A DNA stretch of 25,491 nucleotides from a virus: positions 1-25,491 of the IMG/VR virus record IMGVR_UViG_3300044547_000138. One strand, 5' to 3'. The notes under the pieces were generated by a model that searched no databases, was not told the origin of the DNA, and saw only the letters and a list, made by a program, of their open reading frames with translations. Made by a program: the position numbers and the translations under genes. This document shows positions 1 to 12,000 of the stretch, in pieces. Position 1 is the first letter of the stretch. Every line of letters starts with the position of its first letter.

Positions 1-1509
1 ATTACCGCTTCTATCAATAGACTCCTCGTTGAAAGAAAATGATGCAACAGCACCTCTGCTCTTTGCACCCCTGCGATAGTTATTTAGTTTGACAATATCT
101 GCACTTGGGAAGTTTGCTCTCATTAAGAGGTTCTCAATGGCATCTCCAACATAAGCATTTTGCATAAAAAAACCGTAGCTGATTGTTCTTTCTGATAAGA
201 ACTTACCCCAGTCTTGAAGGTTTGCACTAACAGACATGTCTGTTCCAGATGACCATTCGTCAACATAGAATGTTCCATTTTTTACATATTCATAAATATC
301 AAACCGAACTTCACAGCCAGCCGTGTGTGATTTTGCAATCGTGTTGCCATACCCTCTCTCCAGAATGGTAACAACATTAGATGAATTAACCGATGCACAG
401 AGAATCGTTTCTTCTGATTGAGTATCTTTATCCAAAACTACAATAAAGCTATCTCCAGCACCACCAGCAGGAAGCACTGATCTGTCCAAAACAGTGAAGG
501 ACATATCTGCATTGGATATGTTAGATTGCAAAGTTGTAGTTAAATAAGATGCATCAATATTGTCAGATGGTGGTTTCTTAATTCTCCAGCCCGTGTATAT
601 TTCAACCTCAAGGTCTTTAACCATGTATTGACCATATGTTGAGCTATTGCTGAATATGTTAAACACTTTGGTTGTATTATCAAGATTGAGATCAACTGAT
701 GCTATTTCAGAGCCGCCCACTGGTAAGCTTGTTGAGTGAACATCTCTTGCTCTATTTACTGAGTATGAGATTACATAATCACTAATATCTGTTTCATAAA
801 TAGGAACAATCTCTTGTATGCGAGCATAATCTTGTGGATTTACCGTTGTGTAAACGGTTACTCTAATTCTAGAAACATTTTGTGACGATAGTGCCGTTGA
901 TAGTATATGATCTTGATAATACGAACCCGCTGGGATTGTTCCAACTTCGCTTAATAATGTATTTAGCGAACCATCAAATACCTGTAGCAGGTATGTTGAA
1001 ATCTGACCATAGAACTCTGATGTTACAATTCTTACCTTATTAACTTTTCTTGTTGTAAAAGTAGCTTCAACATAAGGATTTGTAGCAAACTGATAACCAT
1101 CGTATGTAGCGTGAGCATTTGCTGTACTTACACTATTTGACCACCACCCAAATTCAAGATTACTTCCAAGCTGTGTATTTGAAATATCTGACGATGTGAG
1201 TGATGGCATTGCATACCATGAACCATCTGCCCTAATGACATTACCATCAATATCTTTTGCACCAGCAACAGCCCAAGTAAAGGACTGTCTTTTTATCCCG
1301 TTCATAGCCTCTTTTGCAGGAAAGAAAAAACCTCTGCCTGGATAGGCATTGCTTGCTGGAGCATCATTGGTTGTAATAACCAAATTATCAACATGTCTAC
1401 TGTCCAACCATTTGATAATAATTTTTGGCTTAATTCTTTGAGCAGGAGATGTTATTGCTGTATTAAAAGAGCTAGACAGCTCTTTTCCATACATTCCAGA
1501 TGTTAGCAT
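1..1509 (-). CDS. Minor tail / baseplate protein, 3' end beyond window
   Basis: An open frame starts with ATG at 1509, directly after the stop of the upstream gene, and runs without a stop for 503 codons to the left edge, so the C-terminus is missing. The product begins MLTSGMYGKELSSSF. Around residues 115-235 there is a beta-rich region that reads like a discoidin-type (F5/8 C) carbohydrate-binding fold; around 240-300 (DISDYVISYSV onward) it resembles the body of minor tail proteins found after the distal tail protein in siphoviruses. The last visible residues (VASFSFNEES) resemble the first strand of a LamG/concanavalin-like domain, which would continue outside the window. Its place as the third gene after the tape measure fits a tail-tip protein. 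Domain names rest on pattern recognition, not a search; the tail role is likely, the fine function unknown. Confidence 0.75.
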   Translation of the reverse strand, partial: MLTSGMYGKELSSSFNTAITSPAQRIKPKIIIKWLDSRHVDNLVITTNDAPASNAYPGRGFFFPAKEAMNGIKRQSFTWAVAGAKDIDGNVIRADGSWYAMPSLTSSDISNTQLGSNLEFGWWSNSVSTANAHATYDGYQFATNPYVEATFTTRKVNKVRIVTSEFYGQISTYLLQVFDGSLNTLLSEVGTIPAGSYYQDHILSTALSSQNVSRIRVTVYTTVNPQDYARIQEIVPIYETDISDYVISYSVNRARDVHSTSLPVGGSEIASVDLNLDNTTKVFNIFSNSSTYGQYMVKDLEVEIYTGWRIKKPPSDNIDASYLTTTLQSNISNADMSFTVLDRSVLPAGGAGDSFIVVLDKDTQSEETILCASVNSSNVVTILERGYGNTIAKSHTAGCEVRFDIYEYVKNGTFYVDEWSSGTDMSVSANLQDWGKFLSERTISYGFFMQNAYVGDAIENLLMRANFPSADIVKLNNYRRGAKSRGAVASFSFNEESIDRSGN

Positions 1510-2574
1510 CTACACCTCCTCTAGCGTCATAGAGCAATCAAAATAGTATACATCATCTACAAGATCTCTTCTTATTAAATTTTCAGAAAAGGTTGATACA
1601 AAAACCATAACATTCTCTTCTGTATAGGGAGTAACTCCGTTCTCATCTTGATTAATAATTGTTAATGTATGAACATCTGGGTCCATAGCTACTGTCTTAA
1701 GGTAATTTCTTGACTCTCTATAGTCCACTGTCTTGCTACTATAGTTTGGAATAAAGCTCCATTTAATATTAAATGTTCTCTTGCCAGAAGAATTTGCTGC
1801 ATTATTCTTATAGTATCTAGACGAATCACCAGCCCAATTTATATTTTCAACGAATAATGGTGTTACAGAGTAATCAAATGTTCTTGTTTGATTAGTCAAT
1901 GGTTTTCCATCAAGCATTAATAGAGCCCTGATTAGCGAACTATCTGCAGTTATGTTCGCTCCAAACCTAATTGCCTCTGCACGAACATCCAGATTGTTAA
2001 GTATATTAATTCTTATTGTTGCTAAGAATATCTTGCCAGCGGTAGTGAGATTTACCTGACCAGATAGGTTTGCAACAGCAAAAGCAATTCTTGTTCCATT
2101 TGAAACCATTGATGAAAGAATTGCTATTTGAGATGCGCTATATGATGTTTTAACCATAGATGCAGACACTGATGAGTCGGAGCTCAAGACGCAAGATGAG
2201 ATTAAAATCTTTGTTCCGCTTGCTACAGAGTTAGAATCAGCGGAGAGTGAAGCACTTGCATAAGCAATCTTTGTAATATTTGTTTCAACAAGAACTTCTG
2301 CTGAAATTACAACATCACCATCCTGTCTTTCTGTTGCAATAACAACAGTTGCGCCATCAACAGCAAGATTTGCTGCTGCATATGCAATCTTGTATGCATT
2401 TGATGTGAGCTGAGAATTTGATGCAATCGTAATATTTGTAAATCTGAACTGATAAGAAGATACTGTTAGTGTTACACTACTGTTGATATCAATAGTGACA
2501 TCCGCAGCATCCGCTTGGTAGAAATCTATACCACGATTAAGTGGTTCACTAAATGAATAAAAACTATCTGACAT
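1510..2574 (-). CDS. Distal tail protein with 20-residue repeat array
   Basis: This 354-residue protein has two parts. Residues about 21-220 are a striking array of 20-residue units in exact register (41-60, 61-80 and so on to 201-220), each with an aliphatic strand such as KIAYASASLSAD followed by Ser/Asn/Asp turns, which suggests a beta-solenoid coil per unit. Residues about 225-354 form a domain also present in the next upstream gene: both have an aromatic strand, a long middle section with R.YL..VA, and a near-terminal SE.L(I/V)RRD motif before the final strand. Position after the tape measure and its small partner fits a distal-tail (Dit-like) or tail-tip protein. ATG at 2574 lies 3 bases after the preceding stop. 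The family is not named with certainty. Confidence 0.75.
   Translation of the reverse strand: MSDSFYSFSEPLNRGIDFYQADAADVTIDINSSVTLTVSSYQFRFTNITIASNSQLTSNAYKIAYAAANLAVDGATVVIATERQDGDVVISAEVLVETNITKIAYASASLSADSNSVASGTKILISSCVLSSDSSVSASMVKTSYSASQIAILSSMVSNGTRIAFAVANLSGQVNLTTAGKIFLATIRINILNNLDVRAEAIRFGANITADSSLIRALLMLDGKPLTNQTRTFDYSVTPLFVENINWAGDSSRYYKNNAANSSGKRTFNIKWSFIPNYSSKTVDYRESRNYLKTVAMDPDVHTLTIINQDENGVTPYTEENVMVFVSTFSENLIRRDLVDDVYYFDCSMTLEEV
1915..2454 (-). repeat. Nine tandem 20-residue coding repeats, probable beta-solenoid
   Basis: Residues 41-220 divide into nine 20-residue units with no insertion or deletion. The clearest begin TKIAYASASLSAD (101), TKILISSCVLSSD (121), VKTSYSASQIAIL (141) and TRIAFAVANLSGQ (161). 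The pattern is basic residue, three or four alternating hydrophobics, small residues, then polar turn. Residues 21-40 may be one further degenerate unit. The DNA copies have diverged, so the repeat is old and is held at the protein level. Confidence 0.75.
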
Positions 2575-2577
2575 TTT

Positions 2578-3000
2578 CTATTTCTCTTTAAGAGAAATCT
2601 CAACATTGTAGTAGGCACATTGGTTGGGGATATCTCTTCTCACTAGTGTTTCGCTGTATGATTCAACATAGACAACAGTATTATAAGATGGTTCTGCTGG
2701 ATCTAAGGTGATTGATAAACTTGCAGATGAAGATGTTTTGGCAACTGATAGCAGATAGTTTCTTGCCTTACGACCATCAATTGTTCTTTCTGGATGGTCT
2801 GGGAGATACTGAAAAGAAAGGGTGTATACATTCTTAGCGTTCTTAATAAACCTTTTTTTATTCCCGTTTAATAATTCAACATTTGACGCAGATGTTGCCA
2901 TTGAGCTTGAGAATAGGCGACCATGCTCGGTAATTTCTTCCCCATTAATAACTACCAAATGTGTAATACCAGATTGTTGATTTTGTATTGTAGCTACCAT
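2578..3000 (-). CDS. Dit-like tail protein, short paralogue
   Basis: A 140-residue protein whose ATG (3000) follows immediately on the tape-measure stop codon (3003-3001). It lacks signal peptide and membrane segments. From about residue 45 to the end it aligns by eye with the C-terminal domain of the following 354-residue protein: R.ARNYLLSVA matches R.SRNYLKTVA, and SYSETLVRRDIP matches TFSENLIRRDLV. The gene directly after the tape measure in siphoviruses of Gram-positive bacteria commonly encodes the distal tail protein that caps the tube and anchors the tip, so this role is inferred from position. It looks like a minimal one-domain version, with the neighbour being the same domain plus a repeat extension. 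Confidence 0.7.
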   Translation of the reverse strand: MVATIQNQQSGITHLVVINGEEITEHGRLFSSSMATSASNVELLNGNKKRFIKNAKNVYTLSFQYLPDHPERTIDGRKARNYLLSVAKTSSSASLSITLDPAEPSYNTVVYVESYSETLVRRDIPNQCAYYNVEISLKEK

Positions 3001-6000
3001 TTAGAAACCGCCCTGTATTCCATTATAACTTGTAAATGTTCTTGATTCTAAACCAGCTGCCTTTTGTTGTCTTGGGAGTACATTAACATTGTAATCCTTC
3101 ATCATTCCCTTAAACCATTCTTCTTCCCCGATAAAGGTGTCAACATTAATATTGACGGTTGATACACTTGTTGATCCACCACCACCTGCGTATGCTGGTG
3201 CTCCAGAAGGTGCTGTAAATCTTGATTGATTAATTCTTTGCATTGTTCCTAGACCCATATTTCTTACAGCATTTGCATTAACAACATACTCACCACCATG
3301 AAGGATTGCAGGAACTGGCATTGAAGGTGAACCAGGAACATAGCCACCAACTTTATATCCAGGAAGTTGCCCTATTAGAGTGTCTGTTGGCTTTCCACCA
3401 TAAAAATTCAATCTTGGGTCAACACTTCTCATAACCTCTTGCAAGAATTCCAAAGATTTTTTATGCAACAGTAGTTTGTACTGCTCATTATTTGAATCTC
3501 TTTTAATCGCCATTGATCTCTCAACAGAATCTCTAATTTGCTGAAGAGCGTTGCTGTCTAATTCGTCTGATAGAGCTTGTGAATAATTTGATGAAATTGC
3601 ATTATATGCTCCAGACAACGAACGAGCAGGTAATGATTCAGATGAGCTCAATAATGAATTAAGAACTAATCTTAGCTCTTGCATTTGATCTGGAGGCAGA
3701 TCAACAGTATCCATTGGTTTTTGCCATCTAGCTATGACATCTGGAAATTGAGAGACCATAGCAGTACCTTGCCATCCTTCTGGATCTGGTATCTCGTTCT
3801 TCATTCTAACAATATAACCACCTGTTGGTTCTTTAAAAATGTGACGCATTAAAGTTCTAAAATCACCATTTTGATCACCTAATAAAACATTAGTATTTGA
3901 AAGAGGGAAATTTCCTTCTTTTATACCAGAAGATGGATCATAGCCAAATAACATACTCATATTATTTAAGATTGGATTACCACTAGTATTATTTCCAAGA
4001 TAAGCAAACATTTGCTCAAAATCAAATCTTTGAATAAGACCAGGGCTATCATATGTTACAAGCTCTTTAAACTTAGTCATATCTCCTTTATTCTTGGCTT
4101 CAATCAATTGAAGCAAGAAATCATAGGCTCTTGCAACATACAGCCGACCTGCGCTAAAGCTATAAGCAGCACCTTTGAGCAATGGATATCCAGAAACTGG
4201 ACCGAACGAAGTCATATGCTTGAGCGCACTTGATGCTAAATCAGTTCCAATGTTTTCATCAACGCTTGCTGGTGGTTTTATTTGACTTAGACCAGGAATG
4301 GCTCCTTTATGAATCCCAATTTCAGATGGTGTCAAATTGCCGACTACTTGATCATATAGATCTGTTTTTTCTATTTTTGTCTTAACATCAAGTGGGAATT
4401 TAAAGTTTTCAAAATCCCAAATATCAGTCATATCAATAACATCTCCAGTATTTGCTGTTGATCTTCCTGTTGGATTAGGTAGCCCAATCATCTCCATAAT
4501 TGATTGGATTATTCCAGGATTATCGTTTGCCATTCTAAACGGAAGAGAGCTAGAACCTGAGGTTGTGGATGCAATTTCATTAAACTGAGTCTCAAGGAGG
4601 GAAGCGCCAGTTTTCTTTATGTCATCAATCTGGTTAAATGTAGGGAGTTTAAAATAGTTTCCTGTGCGTATTCCTTTTTGACTTTCCATTCTAAACAACA
4701 TCAAAGCTTGGAAAATTTTATTTGTTTGTTGATCTTGAATTAATTTTTTCCATGCATCAATTTCAAAATTATTAATTAATTCTTTTTCTGCTAGGAAATC
4801 AAATGGTATATCCTTTATGTCATTTATTCCACCAAGAGCATCGGCGTACTGAACTGACGCTACTCTACCGTAAGATCCCCCAGCGTATGAAACTGATTTT
4901 GCCCATTCATCAGTAGCCGTAAAAGGAGATAGATTTAAAGGTTGCATCTGAGGTGTGCCCGTCTGAACAGATACTGGATTAAACATTTTTATAGGGCTGG
5001 CTAGTGGTTTTGACATATCTGGTATTACATAATCCATAGTCTTCATACCTAGCTCTTTACCAGCAACTGATAGCCCCTTTTCTGGATCATAGAAAGTGCT
5101 AGAGGTTGGTTTCCATAGCTGCCCGATGATATCTCCATACTCACTTGGCATGAATTCTTTTAAGATGTCATTTACACCACCAAGATTTGTACTCTTTGTG
5201 TATTCAAGAAGCGTTTTTGTATTAAGTTCAAATCCAGGATATTTACTTGCTAAGTCTGGGACAACCAGAGAAGCTTGTCTGCGCATTCTTTCTGCCAAGA
5301 AAGTATTGAAATCTTCAATTAAGAAACCAGCCAGCATACCATATGCTTCACCTGTCCCAGATGTTGAATTGTATTTTGCTTCTTCTCCAATCATATCAAG
5401 CACAGTCGCAACCTTATACAATTCACCATTTGGTGAAATTGTTTCTGGGTATATTGATCTTAGGGATGCAAATGCTAGATTTCTGCGTGAATATGGAGTT
5501 GTTAATGTATTTAATATATTTGGGTCTTGATCAAGCTGTCCAGTCACCATTAGCAATAAAGCTTTTTTAAGTTCTCTTGAAGCATCAGTGCCGCCAAACA
5601 AAGCAGCCTGCATCATGTTCAACTCAGGATCTGTTGAACCTGGCTGGAATGCGCTAGTCAATCCAGGGATTCCTGTCTTTTTCTTAGTGAGAGCGTCTAA
5701 TACAAACTCTGGAGTATAGTACTTAGTCTCTTGATTTCTTGTAATTGTTTTTCTAAACTCATCCATGATCGGTGATTCTGGAGTGTACATTCCTGGATTC
5801 ATAGCTATTTGAGTTGCAAACCCAGTGCTGGTTTTATCAGTTACACCAGAACCTTTTCCTGTTTTTACAGAGAACATTGGATATTGTTTTTTAAATGTTG
5901 GATCAAACAAACTTTTTTTGCTAAATATTGCTGCGACTGAACTTGCAATAGCATCTTCAAAATCATTATTAGAAATAACACTTTCAGGATATCTCAATCT

Positions 6001-9000
6001 GAGCATTGCCTTGGTGTACTTGCCAATATATCCAAGCTGTGATTCATACAAACTTGCTTTTCTCAGAGAGAGAATATTATCAATACCCTCACCGCTTGGG
6101 AAAGCTAGGTCAACTCCAGCGTTAACAAAAAGATCATGAAATTCATTTGAAGATAACATTATTTCATTTGCAAATTCATCAAGATCAAGTCTTTGTCTAA
6201 CATTAAATATCTTAGCCATCATCTCTGATTCAACATTTGGTTTTCTAAAATTAATCTTCTCTAATAGATCTGGTATTGTAAGTTTTGCCTTCTTGGAGAA
6301 AGCTGGATTTAGCGGATCTGCAAGAGGTCTTCCTGGAAGGATTGGGTTCCCATATTTATCAAATGTTGATTTGTAGTACTTTTCTTCACTCCCAAACATG
6401 TCATAGACAGGTAACTTAGGAAGACCTGCGGTTTCTCTGTTAGCAAAAACTTCTGAAGCGGTATAATATCCTCTCTGTGTTCTTGTAAGATATTTTTGAT
6501 AAAAGCTGTCATATGCGGAAGCATATTTATCTTGAACTAATGATGTCGCACTCTTGAATATCCCTGGTTTTTTAACTACTGCACTAGAAGCAGCAGATGC
6601 ACCCATGCCTGGAACTTCATCAAGTGGAATCCAACTGAACGGATCTGATGGATCTTGAGTCATTTCAGTTAATCTAATTGAGGGAGTAGGAACTGTGCCT
6701 GCTGAGCGATTGCCAAGCAATTGTTCTAGTATATATTGTCTTCTTTGAATCAATGATGTCGCATAGTTTAATGCAGTATTGTTGTGTGGAATAACTGAAT
6801 GAGCAATCTCTGATATTCTTTCTGGTGTTATTAGTTTCAATTTCTGCGCTGAAGCAGCCATATCCTCTGGAGACATTGAGCCGAAAACTTTGGATGCATT
6901 AAGATATGATCCATGATTGAGAGGATCTGTTGTCATGCTCTTAAGCTCACCGACAATGTTGGTAAACTGTGTATGAGTATCTGGATTTGACATCTTAGGT
7001 TTTCCAGTTCCAGTGAACTTCAGTGAACCACCAGCGTCAATTCTTACTGGAACCCCAGACTCTGAATTAAGAATATTAGGGGTATCCCAACCAATAACAT
7101 CGTAGTTACCTAACCATGCATCAACTGCAAAATCTTTTTGGATCAATTTAATATAATCAGGCGATGATAACTGATCAGCAAATGAGTTTAGATTGGTTGC
7201 TTTTGGAATGATTTCTGAAATGAGTGCTGGACCATTATCAGTCATAATCGTTTTCAAATTAGTTGTTGCAACACCTAGCTCTCTATAAAGAGCATTTGCA
7301 AGCAATTCGTTTTCAATAAGTTCTTGAGTCGTTGCGTATTGACTTGTTGGCTGTTTCACATAATACTGAAGTTTGCTGGATGGGTTTTCGTAGAGTCCTC
7401 CTGGGTTAAATCCTTGCTTTTCACCAATCTTAACCAGGCTTGAGAAATCCAATTCAGGTTCTACTGAGGAGCGAACCTGGGCATTAGAAGCAGCAATAAG
7501 AGTATCAATAGAACTACTAGGACTACCAGCCATAGTGGTATCAATGAAGCTACCAGAACCAATTGACCCAAATTTAGGACTAAAGCCGCCTTGAGGCATT
7601 GTCATTCTTCCATTCAAAACATCAGCAATCAATGTAGATGGTGCTTTGCCAAATGTTTGTTTTATTGCCCCTGCTGGGTCATATAGATTGTTAAAACCGA
7701 TTAGTTCTGGAGCTATTGGTGTCTTAGCCCCTCCAGTCATTTTTGCATAAGAAGACTGTATTCTTCCTAACAGGTTTTTATTAGATAGAACAGTTGTTAA
7801 TCTATGAGCTCCAGCCTTACTTGCAGATGAACTTAGTGCTCCAGAAACCGCAGCAGCACCTCCTTCACCAAGAGTTGCTGTTAAAATAGATGCCCCTATT
7901 TTTGAAGTTGCTGCACGAGATATACCTGTTTTAACCGCACTGTTTATAAAACTTCCACCACCTAATGTTCCAATGCCGATTGAGTCCATAATTGCTTTAT
8001 CACCCGCTAGAGCAAAAGCTGTTTTTTTCCAACCTGGTATTTTTTCTCCAGACATTCTTTCATAAGTATTTAGCTCATTCATTGCTGTTTGATATGGTTT
8101 ACCAACAGTTGTTAGCTGACCATATTTACGAGGAACAAGAGGTATAGAAGCACCAGTTCCATAAAATAAATCATTTTGCCTTCTTGCGATATTATTAAGA
8201 GGATTTTGACTCTTAGAAGGTATAGCTGTTTCAATAAGCCCAGCAGCTGCGTTATATAAACTTACACCACCTACAACACCAAGTTGTTTAACAGAGTCTG
8301 CCACAGAATAAGCAAACTTACCAGTGCCTATTGCAAAATCACTTGCTTTAAAAATTGCTTTCTCAACAAGATTTAGACCTTTTTCTTTTTTCCAATTAAA
8401 CGGTTCATCTGCAACTTTTTTAATTTGCTGCTCTACCCTATCTGCAGACCCTCTTGTGTTTGAAGCTGTACCTTTCTTTCCACCTGGAACTTGACCACCC
8501 TTAATGAATTTTGGAATAAGGTTATTATTCATCTTATTCAAAGCACCTACACCGATTCTTGAAACCGCCTTCGCATTAAGAATGTATTCTCCACCATGAA
8601 GAAGTGTTGGTACACCTTCTTGTGTTGGCGCTGGGATGAAGCCCTCTGGATACCCTTGATTTTGATTTTGCGCTCTTGATGGAATTATTCCACCCTTCTT
8701 GAAGCCCTTGTAATTTCCAATAAATTCTTGATATGTAAGCGCTCTTAAATTTCTGGCGGCTCTAAGTTCATTATTTCTTGCAAAAGCATCTGCCCTACCC
8801 GTTCCAGCATATGTACCTGTAGGATTAAGAGGAGTGCTGCTACCTGGAGTTCCACCACCTGGTCCACCCGCTGCTGCATCTGCAGCGCCTGCTGCTGCAT
8901 CTTTTGCTGCATCTGCGGCTGCTTTTAGTTCAAGGTATTTATTAATTGCTGGATCAAGACTCTTTCTTAGCTTCTCCATCAGTGCTGGGTTTAGATCCAC

Positions 9001-12000
9001 CATGTTCTGGAAGCTTCTAAGGATGCTTAGGTTTCCATCAATGATTGCTTGATTGAAAACCTTTGTTGGCTCTGCTTCATCCAGTGCCTTCTTAAAGTTT
9101 GTAATGAAATCGTTCTTAACCTCATCTAAGAACTTGGTCTTCATATCCGTAAAGTTCTGAGCGAGACCAGATGTTATTACACCGAACGAATCAATTACTA
9201 ACTGCTTTCCTTCACCGAACTGTACTCCCATTCCAGCGAGCATTCCGATAGTAATACCAATTACAGTGTTTTCACTCTTATCAGATCCAAGACCAAATTT
9301 TTCTTTTGCTACTAATACAAGTTCGTCAAGATTTGTTGCAAATGGTCCAATAACCTTGTTTGGCATCTTGTCTGCAATTGTGGTTGCAAAACTTTCAAAC
9401 ATCGTACCAAATGTTGTATTCATATTGGTAGCGTTTGTTTCTGTTAATGTTTGAAGTTCTTGTAGTTGCGCCGTGTACTGCTCAACAGTAACTGGTGCAA
9501 TCTTTGTAATTAGAGCAGCAGACTCTTGGAACTTAGCAATTGATTCCTCAAAGAATAATGAAGCCGCATCTTTTGCTTCGTTAATAGCTTCCTTGAGAGC
9601 ATCAAGGTTTTCTTTTGCGAGATCCTTTGACCTTTCTTGCTCAATTGTTAAAAGGTCACTACTAAATCCTTTTTCATCAGCGCTCTGCTGAAGCTGTAGC
9701 ATTCTTGCGTCATCAACACGACCTTCATAAACAGCCAATGCGTAGTTTCTACGGAACTGCTCATTACTAAGAGCTTGGTTGTCAATAATCTTTCTTCTAT
9801 TGTTTTCGTATTCTTTCTTCTTGGTAAGTGATTCTTCTGCCTTTTCAAGCTTACCAAGTGTTTTGATTTGGACATCAAATACTTTTAGAGCAGATGTTTT
9901 TTGCTTTTCAAGAGCCTTAACGGATGCATCTACAAACTTAGTTAATGCATCTGCCATCTCTCCAGCAACATAATCTTGAAGTTTCTGAATGGCATCAACA
10001 ATGCCCTCCTCAATGGCTTTTGCAATTTTTCCAGTAGCGTCAGACTCTTCAAAGCCATCACCAAAGGAGTTACCCATGATTTCGCCAGCTTCTTCACCAG
10101 TTTCTTCTGCTGCGTCTTTAATCTTTGTATCATTACTGATTTTACCCTCGGCTGAGCTGATACCCTTAGATACACCCTTATCTAGCAGTCCAGTTGCTGC
10201 GTTAGCTACTGCATCAATGGCACCACTAGCAGCATTTTTACCCGCATCAACCAATCCATAAAGACCGTCAATAACGAAATTGATACTGTCACCAATCCAT
10301 CCAAATATTCCACCAACACCTGGAATTCTTTCAAGGAAACTAAACACTTTAGCAACAGCTTTTGGAATTAGTGTAAAGTATCCGATTATCAACTTAATTC
10401 CACCAGCGGTGATCCACACCATTCCCTTTAGCAAAGCGGCAATTAACTTAATAACAATCTTTACTGCACCAGAGGTAGCGGCAACAAGGTAATCAAAAGC
10501 TTTACCCCAGTTGCCTTGGAATATTGAAACAACAAACATTACGATATCAATAATCATGTACAGATATGGCTGAATAAAGTTTTCAACCAGCATCTTAAAC
10601 CAAGAAGCTACCTTTTGTAATACTTTTCCAACTACTTCAAATGCTTTTGAAAGACCGCCAACAGCATCTCCACCTTTCTTAGAACCACCACCGATTATTG
10701 AAAACAAATCCACAAACGGTTGGATCAGTAACAGAATGGCTTCTTTAAATATTGCCCATGCATTCTTAACTCTTAATATCGCACCAGAAGCTTTATCTTT
10801 AAAAGCACTAAAGTTTTTAACAATGATATAAACAGCAACTCCGATACCAAGCATGATTGCACCGATACCAGTTGATATGAGAGCAACCTTCATTAGCTTA
10901 AGAGCAATTGTTCCAAGCTTTGTAGCCTTCATGAAGCCAGTCATTGCGGTTGTCATTGTTCTGATTACACCAGTACCACCACCACCAGCCATCTGTTGAA
11001 TCTGCATTGCTTGAACTGCGGCTTTAGCGCCTTGTACCGACTTTGTATAAGCGGCTACTGGACCAGCGTTAAATGCAGCTGACGCTAGACCTCTAATATT
11101 TCCTGCACCAGTTGCAATCCCTCCACGGGTAGGTAGCATTCCTCTTGCAAAACCTCTTCCTGTTACGCCAGTAGCTGAAGTAAATGAATCAGCCAAACCA
11201 GGAAGCGCCGCTGTTCTTCTTGCTATTGCACCACCAATACCACCACGAGCAATTCTTAATGCTCTATCTTCAGTAATATCTACAAGACCTCTCTTTGTAG
11301 CAAGCCTTGCTCCACCAGCACCAGTTCTTGATATTCCAGCATCTGTGAGCATGGACTCTCTTAACACTGATGCTTCAGAAATTTTTCCAAGAATGTTACC
11401 ACCAACAAAACCACCCCTTGGACCAATTACACGACCACGAGCATTAAGTCGCATATTATTAGCAGAAAGCATACTTGCTTCATTTCTAAGATACTGATCT
11501 ACACCCAGTCTTCCTGTTGCTGCATGAGAAAGCCTCGCTGCTCTGTTTGCATTGATGGCACTTGTTCTAGCAGCGCCTGTAAGTCCAGTTAATGGTGTTG
11601 GGGTTGGAGCAATATTGCCAGGGAGTGTGATGTTGCGACCAACTCTTGTTGGCATACCAATCATTGATGATGCTGTACCGCCAGCAGGTGCAAAACTTGG
11701 AAGCATAGAAAGTGGTTGTTTCTTGCCAAGGAAACTGTTATACATATCTGTCATTGCCGTGGTTGCTTTCTTTGCTCCACCAGCAATTCCTACAAGACCA
11801 CCTTCAAAATTCTTTAACTTCGGTAAGAAGAATGTAGCTGCTCTTCCAAGCACACCGATAGATGATTGCATTGTTCCTAATGCAAGAATTACTGGTGCCA
11901 TTACTGCTAAGAAACCGAGGAAGCCAAGAATTAATTTGGATATTCTTTCTCTTGTTGTGTCACTTAGTGCTTGCCATTTTAGATAAAGATTGTTGATCGT

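Noticed and set aside
5096-5530. 144-residue plus-strand frame inside the tape measure
   Set aside because: It lies wholly opposite a well-coded gene, has no ribosome-binding site or family pattern, and all other credible genes are on the minus strand.
9648-9878. 76-residue minus-strand frame inside the tape measure
   Set aside because: Overlaps the tape measure in another frame, Lys-rich antisense-like composition and no start signal.
11552-11986. 144-residue plus-strand frame, hydrophobic
   Set aside because: Its Ala/Pro/Val composition is the antisense of the Gly/Ala/Thr-rich tape-measure segment; no independent signal.
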